Below, in pieces: positions 1-9,245 of a DNA stretch of 19,662 nucleotides (positions are counted from its first letter, which is position 1; the number at the start of each line of letters is the position of its first letter). Below the pieces are notes generated by a model, which did no database searches, was not told where the DNA came from, and was given only the letters and a program-made list of their open reading frames with translations. The translations under genes were made by a program, and so were the position numbers. Source of the DNA: Saksenaea vasiformis B4078 (lineage: Eukaryota; Mucoromycota; Mucoromycetes; Mucorales; Saksenaeaceae); assembly GCA_000697055.1 (NCBI GenBank), contig JNDT01001328.1, forward strand, positions 1 to 19,662, read 5' to 3'.

Positions 1-411
1 TCTTTGACGTTCACAGAGAGGACACGTGGACGTGAGTCTGGCGTATGGTCGGCAAGAATGGACAGCATTGCCAAGGCGTGAATGTTTCGACCGGCATTGA
101 TATCTCGTTGCCAAATACGTGAGCAGTTGTTACAGACTACTACGCTATGCAATTTCGAATCGTCGATCTCTACATTTTCCTTGCCTTGATGACCACACGT
201 ACTACAGACCTGGCTGGTGAATCTTTCCCCGACATTGACCATAATCAAACGTCCATGGAACTCGGCCCTCTTCAGTAACTTTCTGAAAGTCCTGGCTTGG
301 CCATGGGGCTTGCCCCGAAATGTTCTTCTTCCAAATTTGCCGTCTCCTACGCACACAACGTTGCAACTTTCCGGGGATGTAACGGTGAACGGTTCCTTTT
401 TCCATTTGTTT

Positions 412-482
412 CTAAAAGACCGATGAAAATCAGTCGACCAATACACCCTTCATGTGTGAACATGAATAGCAATAGAACTTAC
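412..482 (-). other. Relic spliceosomal intron in the Fanzor pseudogene (between KYN region and RuvC-II)
   Basis: On the minus strand a GTAAGT donor begins at 482 and a pyrimidine-rich TCTTTTAG acceptor ends at 412, giving a 71-nt intron with a CTGAT-like branch site about 20 nt before the acceptor. The flanking exons join in frame (…DPK, Gln codon split CA|A, NKWKK…). Read unspliced, the RuvC-II frame meets a TGA at 450-452. The upstream half of the joined exon runs to the mobile-element insertion. Confidence 0.8.
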
Positions 483-654
483 TGCTTTGGATCTGATAGA
501 ACTTGACCACCTCTAAAACGGTGTCGACGTCTTTTCTGTTTCATAGATTCGTCACGGCGAGTTCGAGCTCGCACTACAGCTTGGCTAACCTGGTGATGCG
601 CTGGAGGATTGTACTTACGACCTCCGCTGATAAAGATGTTCACCATTTCTTCAT

Positions 655-662
655 GAACTTTT
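655..662. repeat. Target-site duplication, left copy (GAACTTTT)
   Basis: Perfect 8-bp direct repeat with 1062-1069, directly abutting the inverted repeat at 663. On the coding (minus) strand it reads AAAAGTTC, part of the codons for the Fanzor QKVH segment. Confidence 0.88.
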
Positions 663-1061
663 GGGAATTGCTACGGATACTCAGCATCTACCTCTTAGGG
701 ACACTCATGCAACGCATTTTCACCGGCTCCTGGGCAAATGTCTTACTACGTTTTAATGCAAGCATGACGGTACTCAAATAAAAACCAAATCGCGGGTATC
801 TGTGCAGCTAGCGTCCATAAGATGAGCGCCTATGAGCTGAGTGCCCATAAATTAAGTCCTCATCGAGCGCTTACAGCTAGGTATCATAATGTTCATCTAT
901 CTAAGCCTAAACAGTCGATGCTCGGAAACTCGAACGCTTCTTGGTATCTACGTACGACCAGATTTCATTAGAGAATTCTAAGCTATCTATCTAATAGTTC
1001 TCTGAATTATGTTACATGAGTGTCCCTAAGAGGTGGATGCTGAGTGTCCATAACAATTCCC
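663..1061. mobile_element. 399-bp non-autonomous inverted-repeat DNA transposon (MITE-like) inserted in the Fanzor gene
   Basis: The ends at 663-709 and 1015-1061 are inverted copies, 43 of 47 positions identical, with all four differences transitions. Both ends begin GGGAATTG. The element is bounded by perfect 8-bp duplications GAACTTTT (655-662 and 1062-1069). Each inverted repeat contains an internal direct subrepeat (GGACACTCA and GGGACACTCATG). The 305-bp interior has no convincing ORF and shows short variants of GAGYG..CCATAA. An 8-bp target duplication fits hAT or Merlin-type elements; the GGG end is not a typical hAT terminus, so the superfamily is left open. Removing the element and one duplication restores an uninterrupted Fanzor reading frame across the site. 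Confidence 0.9.
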
Positions 1062-1069
1062 GAACTTTT
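1062..1069. repeat. Target-site duplication, right copy (GAACTTTT)
   Basis: Second copy of the 8-bp direct repeat, abutting the inverted repeat that ends at 1061. Together with 655-662 it marks the insertion point. Confidence 0.88.
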
Positions 1070-2520
1070 TGCTTTCCTCTGTAGTTGAGAAAACGAAGGC
1101 GCTGAAAGTCTCTTCCATAGAAGTTGAGCAAAGTAGGCAAGTTGGCCAAGGATTGCCGTATGTACTGTTGTACGTTTTCAGGGCGAGCTGTTTTGCCGAA
1201 GCAAGATTTGATTCAACGTCGACAATGCCGTTCTCTTCTTTCCATTCACGAATCGTTGCGTTGGTTTTCTTATAACCGGCTTTTACGTAGTACTCCGCTG
1301 CAGAGAATTGGAGAACCTGGTGTCGGTTGTTGGTTGCTGAGGGAGGTTGGTCGTAGACCGTATGGTCGCTATCGTCCACAGCAACGAAGACTTGCGTTAC
1401 TCCAGGATCTACGCCCCAGATCTTGCAGAAGGACAAACCTTCACGCGAAATATCTTTTAAATCCAATGACGGGAGGCGATCTTCGGGTACAACCTTTTTA
1501 AATGGGAAAGACACAGCAAAACCATCCGTTAGGCAGTAATTTTCAAAATCTCCGCGTCTATATAATAAAGGTAAGAGCACAATATTGAGTACATTGATTT
1601 TTTTTCTTTGTGTCTTGCCCATTGAATTTACTCAAATCGAATATCTCGAAATGCGGATGTGGACGATCTGAGGGCACCACAGACTTTTGAGGAACGGCGA
1701 ATCGGCCAAGTCTAAAGTGTCGTAGGACCGTTCCTAGCGTAATGTAATCCAGATGTATATATTTGAAAGTGAGAGCTGGAACAGGAACCATGGTGAATAA
1801 GCGAGACTGTGTCTTCGTAAGGAATGTGGGTGGGCGAAACGTGCCATTTGCCAGTTGCTGTTGTGCATCCAAAATGAATGTGCGTACTTGTGCAATGGAT
1901 GCATCGCCGAACACAGGTGGCAATCGGGTTGGCTCGAAGTGTATATTTTCGTTGATTATTTTGGTAACGACTCTTGCGAGATTCGTTCTCTTGCGATACG
2001 ATAATCGAGACCATTCGGTTAAATCGACGAGGAAATGTCTTGTCCAAACAGGAATTGCCTTGTCCTGGACAGTTGGTTCCAGTTGTTGGTCTCCTTCATT
2101 CCAAGATTCTATTTCATCCAGGATTTCAAACAGGATTGGCAGAAACAAATGTGGAAATTCTGGTAGCGTGGCAGGGGTGATTTTGACGTCGTTGCCTGAA
2201 GTAATAGTACTGGCGGTGGCCATACCAGTGAGGCCCAAAGTTCCAACCGATGATGGTACAACAGAAGGGCCAGCAGTGGAAGAGACATCCATGGGCGAGG
2301 CAGCAGTGGATGAGGCAGCATCCTGACCTGGTATGGGAAGCCGCTGTCGTTGCAGGCGTATGTTTTCCCCTATAGAGGCCCACTGTTCACTAGTGTGGGT
2401 TATCAGAGTCAGAAGCAGTTCGCGAATGAACGACCTCTGGCCATTCTGGTGGAAACTTGTCATCATTGACTGTCAATTGATACACAAATTCGGCGTACGC
2501 GTTTGCTTGGGCTTCAAAGA

Positions 2521-2602
2521 CTGTGATATAGTTCATACAAAAGAAAACAGGGAAGAAAAATTGTAAGCAAATATTTCTGGTTGCCCTTGTTGTCACGCTT
2601 AC
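2521..2602 (-). other. Relic spliceosomal intron in the Fanzor pseudogene N-terminal half
   Basis: A GTAAGC donor starts at 2602 and a TATATCACAG acceptor ends at 2521 (minus strand, 82 nt). Removing it joins a YLQTYILRRIP segment to FEAQANAYAEF. This fits the Fanzor N-terminal region better than the hydrophobic read-through sequence. The intron also happens to be open when read through, so the call rests on the splice signals and on the quality of the flanking protein. Confidence 0.65.
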
Positions 2603-3574
2603 CGGAATACGACGCAGTATATAAGTCTGGAGATAGGAGATGTAAAATTGAACAAAGTTTTCTGCAACGTGTGACACGAAATTTGATGCGCATTGGTTTG
2701 CTGTGTATGAAAGAATGGAACTGAACGCAATGGGATGACGATTAGGGACCGGTGAAGGTACTAGGCTGCAGCGTGCGCTTGGGTACTGTTGAATGAATTC
2801 TTCAAACTTGATCTTGATATTGACTCGCAGGTCGTAGTCAAATATCCATGTGTTGGAAAATTCTTGACCAAGAAGCAGTTGAAAGATTCCCGTAAAAAAA
2901 TGCTTGTCGAACAAACAGGGTAAATGGGTAACCGTTCGGTTAACCTATACGTGATGTAGTATACCAAAAAAAGATGGGCATGGATGACAATCTTTCGATT
3001 GTGGGCAACCACCATTTCCAGTCCTTGAATAAACTGGTTTTTTTCCTGTTCATTCCTATTTTGCAGTAAATTTTCTGAGCCGTGTTTGATCACGTAAGTC
3101 CGTATCTTCGCATTTCCGAGCTTTTCTTTCGTTTTTGTACTCTGTCGCTTCTTGTAATCTGGACGTATGGAGTTTGAAGCACCATATGAGTCAAAAATGA
3201 AGCTCGTCGTCGCTCTGCTTCTGCTATATCCGCGCGAGCATTGGCTTCTTCTGTAGCTTTTAGACACGTTGGACAAGGTCTTCTTTGTGCGGTCGAACTT
3301 GATTGCACTGTCCTCTGACGTGGTTCTCTAGCTGCTTGCTTTTCTTTTTTTTTTTTCATCCCGGCTTTGTTTCCGTTTCGTACTCTGCCGACCTTTCCCT
3401 CGCTTCTGCCGCTTGGGAGTTTGAAAGAATACAGGTCAGACGCACGGCTTGAAGCAAAGCCAAAAAAAAACTTATGGGGCTGTTCATCATCAGTTGTTGC
3501 ATTTTCAGCTTCTTCAAGTAGCCGTCTTTGCTTTTCTAATTTCTTCTTATGAATTCACGCACGGTTCTGGACAT

Positions 3575-3959
3575 CAGTCTTGTTAGGAAAGAAAGAACGT
3601 GAGAGTGAAAAGAGAGAAGAATGAAGTGATGCATAAGAAAAGAATAGAGTGATAAATAGGGAAAGCTTTCTCACACCTGTTTTCAACGAGTAACAAATTC
3701 ACACTTCGATCTGGTATCGTAGAATTGCCAAGTGGACGGATGCTCCTGCTTAAAAAGCGTAAACATGGTTTAACTGGAACCATACTACTTTGTCGTCCCT
3801 GCATAAATCAACCCAGCTTGACGGGAGACCTCATCTTACAAACACCAGGTACCACCCATTTTCCCATGTAATCGAGGAAAGTGATGCTGTCCAGTGTCTG
3901 AATCAAAAATTTATCTACGTTCGCTAATATATCAGCGTTGGATGATAATGATCACCTAC
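3575..3959. other. Spacer upstream of the Fanzor pseudogene, no gene seen
   Basis: About 385 bp between the probable Fanzor start and the second Fanzor fragment. It is purine-rich on the plus strand near 3590-3665, with frequent stops in all frames. It presumably held the Fanzor promoter, but I see no convincing TATA box. I looked for further Fanzor coding sequence leading into the plus-strand fragment and found none. Confidence 0.5.
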
Positions 3960-4110
3960 TATACTGAAAAGGGCTGAGTGTCATGGACGCTTAATTATGG
4001 TCAACGCTGGAGAGGCATTCACAGACTCACATCTACATGCCCTCTCTGCGAAGACTGAAAAATAATCCGAGCAACAGAAGCTCGCGACATTTGGACAATG
4101 TCGTAAGTAT
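3960..4110 (+). pseudogene. Second Fanzor remnant: end of RuvC-II region and start of zinc ribbon
   Basis: Plus-strand DNA at about 3960-4025 closely resembles the coding strand of the main pseudogene at about 218-285. It translates as LKRAECHGRLIMVNAGEAFT, compared with LKRAEFHGRLIMVNVGERFT there; by eye roughly three quarters of bases agree. Just after this, a +2 frame reads TSTCPLCE (about 4030-4054), which matches the usual Fanzor TSxxCPxC first zinc knuckle, so a frameshift separates the two. A following patch resembling the C..C-RxW segment is too eroded to be sure. No RuvC-I or N-terminal part is visible upstream. It lies in opposite orientation to the main copy and is differently diverged, so it came from a separate insertion or an old rearrangement. 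Confidence 0.72.
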
Positions 4111-4256
4111 TGCCACAAAAAAAAAATAGGAAGTTGAGAACTTCGATTGGAACAGGTGAGTGTAAAAAGATCGACCCCATTGATTTCCATTTTTGTAGTT
4201 CGCTAACGACAATTTTTTTTTCTTTCCTTTGCGACATTCATTTTGTGAAATATTAT

Positions 4257-4398
4257 AATTTTGCGCCCATTTAGGGACCCAGTTGATGTAAGTAGAGTAC
4301 TACGACGTTGCCAATTCATTGGTTAATGACCGCATATGTAATTCCTTCCTTAGCGCAGCCCTGGCTCTCCATTGATGTAGAATTTATTTAGAGCAGCG
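4257..4398 (+). repeat. Small dispersed element, copy A, with intron-like 66-nt core
   Basis: It is homologous to 14523-14664. Shared blocks include AATTTTGCG, GTTGATGTAAGT, GTTGCCAATT, TTAA..ACGCAT-like sequence and CTTAGCG, in the same order and almost the same spacing. The core starts with GTAAGT at 4288 and ends CCTTAG at 4353 (66 nt), with a TTAATGAC branch-like site. The inverted-repeat arms that are clear in copy B are heavily eroded here. It sits about 150 bp 3' of the second Fanzor fragment; I cannot tell whether that is meaningful. Confidence 0.72.
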
Positions 4399-4782
4399 GT
4401 CTTTGTACTCACAGGCTTTATCTGGGTCGACAAAATGAAACTCAGATGTCCATTGTGTGTGGGGTTCCAATCGGATCAAACTTCGGCAGTAATAGCAACA
4501 AGTCAAAAGAGTACGACAATCGAAAAAGTTACTTTCTCGACTGAAATAAACACCGCATCCAAGATCCGAGTGAAGTCAACAGATTCGTGATAGACACGAT
4601 CCACAATACCAAGGCTGGCAAAACGGTGAGCCAGGATGGGGTACTCGTAACCTGGTGTAGAGCTTTTTTTTTTTAGAATTTTCCCGCTCAAAGAGAAAAA
4701 AAGAGGCCAAGGTTTGCTTGGAAAGATGAGAAGTAGGAATGAGGGCAGGTGCCAAAAACCAATAACAACACTGCTCTGGGAG
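4399..4782. other. Gene-poor stretch with one unassigned minus-strand reading frame
   Basis: The only notable content is a minus-strand stretch (about 4503-4691) whose translation contains TPGYEYPILAHRF followed by LGIVDRVYHESVDF. Its composition looks protein-like rather than random, but I do not recognise it. It lacks convincing start and splice context. It may be eroded coding sequence related to the fragment at 4783-5130. Confidence 0.3.
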
Positions 4783-5130
4783 CTAATACCACATCTGCAT
4801 CCTCATTTCGGCAACTGCATATTCTTGGCGACGTCGCGAATCACCTACAAAAACCGATAAACACGTTCTTCTGCCGTATCTGGTCCACCAAACTTTAAAG
4901 ACAGTTTCGGGCTTTGTAAGAATGTTTCTGTTCCTGAAGTGGCTGAGACAATGTATCTTGACGAAATTTCGTAACATCTCAAATCAGAATGGTCACCGGC
5001 GAGCCGGATCAGTTTCTCATAGGCTTCGTTATGGAAACTGCTTTTCAATGACATATATGTTATCTGTAACCTGCACTGGTTCCATATTGATATCGGTTTT
5101 TGATGTCGTTACGTATGTTATCACTGAACT
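4783..5130 (-). pseudogene. Unrecognised decayed coding fragment
   Basis: Two overlapping minus-strand frames each give protein-like sequence. One reads VTDNIYVIEKQFP up to a stop near 5035. A shifted frame, with an ATG at 5052-5054, continues with NEAYEKLIRLAGDHSD and GGPDTAEERVYRF. A third frame finishes VGDSRRRQEYAVAEMRM before a TAG at 4783-4785. The smooth hand-over between frames at two points suggests a once-continuous ORF with two frameshifts, or one short intron near 4845-4855. I do not recognise the protein and assign no function. An unannotated short gene with introns is an alternative. Confidence 0.35.
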
Positions 5131-5763
5131 GTGATTAAACCTTGTTCCAAGGATCGGGCTCACAGACGGTCTTTAAACTTCAAACCACATGGTCCCGCGT
5201 GCCAATTTGATAGTGCTGCTAGACTGCATTGGCATGTATCATTTATCCGATGGAACTATGCTTCATAATCCCGAAATTATTTATTCCAAATACGTCGTAA
5301 TAAGGTTTATGATGACGAACAGCAATAAACAGTATCGGCTGCTCTTGCCAACCTCGAATCGTGTTCCGAGGAAGCGGAGAAAGACAAGTGAAGATCCTGG
5401 TCAAAATAGAACCATCATATTGCTGCCTTTAAAAAAAATAACGGGATTCCTATCTGACACAGACAGGCGATCTGCACCTGAGAGCAGGAAATGGGGCGTA
5501 TCTCATTCAGTTTCAATGACACTCGTTTACAGAAAGTGCCGCCAGTAAACAGGATCATAAAAATTGGGATCTATTCGATTCTTTAAAATGTCGCCATCAA
5601 TCATCAGATATCGTTCATTAGATAGGCTACATAGAGATCAGTGACCAATGGGTCAGCATTATTTGCTAAAACGGAAGGTTGATTTCATGCTAATGAAGTA
5701 GATTAATATAATTAGATGTAACAAACGTATATAGAAGTAGCAAATGATAAATCTAGACCAACT
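5131..5763. other. Intergenic stretch, 3' of the UNC93-like gene
   Basis: AT-rich. A plus-strand frame of 119 codons (5189-5548) is open but has no codon or motif character I trust, no splice context and no recognisable similarity. The 3' end of the UNC93-like transcript should lie here; I see no clear AATAAA on the minus strand close to its stop. Confidence 0.4.
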
Positions 5764-7213
5764 CTAATACATCGGTTGTTTTCTGTCTTCATACGAGGCT
5801 AGACGTGCAAGGCTAGTCTCATCGCCATTTTGCAGCTGACCTCCTACAACCTGTTCAACTTCTCCGTCAGCCAGTTCGATTTCCTCAATGGTCACGTCAG
5901 GAACGGTATAGCAGACCACATAGGCCAGCAAAAGACCGACTGCATTGATTGCAAATGTGATGCCAAGTTCTGTCATGAAAGGGGTTCCGACAGCGTCCAC
6001 TTGAGCTGCAATGGCATTTGCAGCGTTTTGAATTGTTTTGTAAAAGCCACCGAAGCGCGCGGCTCGTTCTGTATCATTTGTCATTGTTCCAATCAGCCAA
6101 TAGACGAAACCTTGGTATATAGCATCAGCGAAACCGAAGAGAGCATACTCGACGCATAGCGGCGTGTACAAGGGGTTGTTGATCTCAATAAGCTTGAAGT
6201 TGGGGTCGGCTACAGATTCACGGGTAAAACGTTGCTGAATAAAGATACAGCCGATCCACAACGCAGAGATTGTGACAAGTACAATCGTATTTCCGAGGAA
6301 TGCGCGACGACGACGTCTTCCTAAGCTCTCCAAATCCATCAACCAACCAAAGAAGCCGGCACCGACGATTTGGCACAACCAGTACACAAAATTGTTAATT
6401 GATCGTCCGTGCATGGCGAAATAATGAGGCCCATTGTAGACCTGGAATTGATATGTATAAAACCAGTTTGAACCTGCAAAAAGGGGAATGAGGATCAACA
6501 TGCGCCAGTTTCGGAAAAGTTTGAAAATTTCCACGAGTTCACGACGCCAGTTGGAAAATTTGTGGAGCGACACCACGGAACCGTCATTGCGGATGACTTT
6601 GCTGGCTGGCAGGAGAGCAAGGGCAAGAAGGGCACCGAAGAACATGATGATCATAAAAGCATAGTATGTCGTCGGTTGAACCTCGGTTTGGTTTGCGTTC
6701 CATTCATTTGCCAGCGGGATCGCAGCACCCACTGTGGCACCCAAATTGAACACAATCCAAAAAATGGAGAATGCTTTGCCTTTCTCTGATTCGGATGGGT
6801 ACGACATCATGATACCAGCTTGAGCTGTCCACAAAAAGCCAGCTCCAACACCTAAAATAGCGCCAGTGGTAATCGTAAATGCGGCACTGTTGGCCAGATA
6901 CGATCCGACATAAAGGACATAACAAAGGGCAGCGGGAATGATAACTCGAATACCAAAGATGTTGTAACTATAAATTATGGTTTATTACAGACCCTTCCAG
7001 AACACATGGGACTTACATGGGGGCACCAATTAAAGAACATACGGTAAATGTAACGGCGAGAGCAGTGTTGGCATTGTTTACGACGGTGGTATCACGCTTG
7101 CCACCACCTCCAATACCGTTCAAGGCATTAAACATACCAGGACAGCAGAAACAGATAAAACCGACCAGGAATACCTGGAAGGTGGGACTGTTGAACCGAA
7201 ATGGTAATCTCAT
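5764..7213 (-). CDS. UNC93-like (DUF895) major-facilitator membrane protein
   Basis: Two exons, 7017-7213 and 5764-6967, flank a 49-nt intron (6968-7016, GTAAGT...TTATAG). The join splits an Ile codon (AT|T) and gives 466 residues, usual for fungal members. The N-terminus carries the family hallmark GFICFCCPGMFNALNGIGGG, followed after the intron by YNIFGIRV. Then come about eleven hydrophobic segments, the signature AQAGIMMSYP in the middle, a basic GRRRRR loop and an acidic cytosolic tail. These are MFS-fold proteins; fungal members have no agreed substrate. I chose the ATG at 7211-7213 because it opens directly before the conserved PFRFNSPTFQVF. Another ATG upstream, near 7372, would need an extra exon whose phase does not fit. 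The frame is fully intact. Confidence 0.93.
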
Positions 7214-9245
7214 TTCAAGATACAAGAAGAAGAAAGAGAAAAGTATGATAGCTACGATAGGGTTTTTTACAGAGGGATTTCAGCGGCTGTGGGATGTTTT
7301 TCTCGATTTGGGTTGGTTGCGGGTACACAAACTCATTTACCAGTCGCGACCCCATCCATTTGAAACTCCATGGCAACCCGGGAAGAAGGTCTCACCAGTG
7401 AAAAAGTCGCAGTTTCAGGTTCAGCCAGACAAAGATAAAATTAACGATTTGCTATGAGTTTTCCCTCCTTCTAAATGCTGTAATAATAGTACGCTTCGAA
7501 TCACATCTTGGAAGTTCGTGCTTCGCGTTACATCGGCAAACCATTTTTGGATACCACAGCTCTGTATTTGAGAATAAAGCGCAGATACTGAACGGAATCG
7601 TGATGCTTGGTCCTCAATGATACTACACGTGTTAATATGTGCAACTTCAAAAGGATGAGAGATAATTTCGTTGAAGATGAAGAAAAAATACGAATCCCCG
7701 ATTAAATCTGTGAGGCAACAGTTGGACAGGTAATAATCAAAAGATCTCGATATTTCAGGATGTTTTCAGGACCGTTAGTACGGTTCTATGAGGTTAAGGA
7801 GTCTCAACATCTATATAGCTATCTGTTCTAGAGCGCATTATCTCAACAGCCTACAGCCTTGATTGATTTATATTGGGATGACCTACCTTTATGTATGTTG
7901 GGCTGTAAGTCTCTCTGCTTGCAAGTCCTTGATGGATGCTTCATTTAACTAATGGTGCGTTTAGCAAAGGATCGTTATCGTAGTGTTGCCCTTATCCTCT
8001 TTCATCCGGAAACTAAATATGTGTGTAAACTTCCAAGAAGTTTATAAACATTTGAGGACAATGTATCTTCGGAATCCTTGCTACAAGATACTGATCTAAT
8101 TAATACAGCGATATTGGTGGCGACTAGCCGATGCGTACGTTGCTGTTTCTCAATGAGCCCGGTTTCTCGTCAATCAGACAGTCCGTTACAACAGAAGGTT
8201 TCCCGCATACCATATGAGATTCGTTTATACAATTATAGGCAACGATGCGCGCACTGAAGTAAGAAATTAATATGCATCAGTTGGCGATAAGGCTTTTGAA
8301 TCAAGGGTTTACCGACCCGGAAATTTATTGGGCCTTGCTCGGCAATAGTTTCTACCTGAGAGGAAACCTATCAGCAATGGATCAAACTTGTTGGGTAATA
8401 GCGACTTGATATGTAGGCACTACTCTTTCCTAAAATACTGATACCCGCGGATCATTTTTCTCTGCTAATGCAGCAAGAGGTAGATACAGATTTGGAAAAC
8501 GAGATGACCGGTGTAATTGAAGTCCGCGCTCAGGGTGCAGTATCACGTCTTCTCCCGTAAACACCAGCTTCCTTTTAGGGAAGCCTATTACACGTCTCTT
8601 TTTATCAGTATTAAGAACGTCATAGTTTGATGTTCGCTATAGATCCTGCATTGGTTCCGCGTAAGGTTAGGATGGAGAGATGGATGAGGAGTTTCACATG
8701 AAGGTCCGCTATCAGCAGCGGATAATATACATATCCGCAAGCCTAACATTGCTTTAAATGTATTGAGTCCCTGGAGACTGATTTGCCTATTTCCCATCGC
8801 ACGCATCCAGATTTGGTCTAATATTTCCAATACTTCGTCAAAAATAAATTCAAGTACAACCAACGATTGGAAAGCAGGGCGCTGACGACGAGAATAAGCG
8901 AATTACAAGTCAAAGTTTGTTTTATATGCGGCAAACTGCCAGCAGATGCAACATCGGATTTGGCTAATGTAGAAGCGTTGTGATACCACCCGAGTGATCC
9001 CAGTTTTCGAGTCTCGGGCTATTGTCCTAGTTTCGCTTACGTGATACAGACCCTGGGAGTTTTTTTTGGGAACGTTAAATAGGAACGGTAAATAATTCGA
9101 AGTCATAGCATTTTCCATTGTGAGACCTTCCCGTATCTTAGCACCTCGTTTCCACAGAACAAGCGGGCGTCCGAAAAAGCAAAAATTGCGTCGTGACGCT
9201 ATTAGTACATTGGTAACCGAAGAGTTGTATACATAAAAGCGTTCT
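7214..9245. other. About 2 kb intergenic DNA between the UNC93-like gene and ARV1
   Basis: The UNC93-like 5' side (7214-7300) is CT-rich on the coding strand, as is common for fungal leaders. From about 7480 to 8580 there is no frame over 60 codons. Two short minus-strand frames (8588-8863 and 8903-9118) look only mildly protein-like, with no splice model linking them that I could defend. No repeats or RNA genes are visible. Confidence 0.5.

Larger units (their letters stand above)
1..3574 (-). pseudogene. Fanzor (eukaryotic TnpB-like RNA-guided nuclease), decayed copy, 3' end outside window
   Basis: Fanzors are RNA-guided DNA endonucleases of the TnpB/Cas12 lineage. Read from high to low coordinates, pieces in different frames line up in family order. 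They are a charged N-terminus with a likely ATG at 3572-3574, a helical region (3190-2400) and a Ser/Pro/Thr-rich linker (2330-2200). RuvC-I follows as WGVDPG (Asp codon 1407-1409), then LRFLNYRGKQ just upstream of an inserted element, and GGRKYN just downstream. RuvC-II is GDGKF (333-347). Next come GERFTSQVCSTCG (195-230), the second knuckle CNNC (123-134) and RuvC-III RDINAGRNI (81-107). The frame is still open at position 1, so the last residues lie outside. The copy is broken by an inserted element (663-1061) and frame changes near 3545, 3192-3225, 2918-2920, 2424-2436, 1598-1605 and 1191-1194. Two relic introns remain. Family assignment is firm from motif order; nuclease function in this copy is very unlikely. 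Confidence 0.92.

Noticed and set aside
202..781. Several ORFs of 67-92 codons on both strands over the Fanzor tail
   Set aside because: They are out-of-frame or antisense shadows. The true frame on the minus strand carries the RuvC-II, zinc-ribbon and RuvC-III motifs.
1026..1070. C-terminus NCYGHSASTS of the apparent ORF ending at 1026
   Set aside because: This tail is encoded by the inserted transposon's inverted repeat, not by the Fanzor gene; the real frame continues across the insertion as YRGKQKVHEEM.
1763..2326. 187-codon plus-strand ORF
   Set aside because: Antisense to the Fanzor segment; its length follows from the composition of the coding strand and it has no motif of its own.
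1..3574. The Fanzor copy as a functional nuclease gene using many introns instead of frameshifts
   Set aside because: Only two places have good splice signals. The other frame changes are one-base shifts, several within homopolymers, and the transposon insertion has clean duplications rather than splice sites.
5189..5548. 119-codon plus-strand ORF
   Set aside because: Composition unlike the neighbouring genes, no motif, no splice or promoter context.
8903..9118. Minus-strand 71-codon frame with a DSKTG stretch, considered as a myeloid-leukemia-factor-like exon
   Set aside because: The similarity is a few residues only, with no adjacent family blocks or splice sites to extend it.
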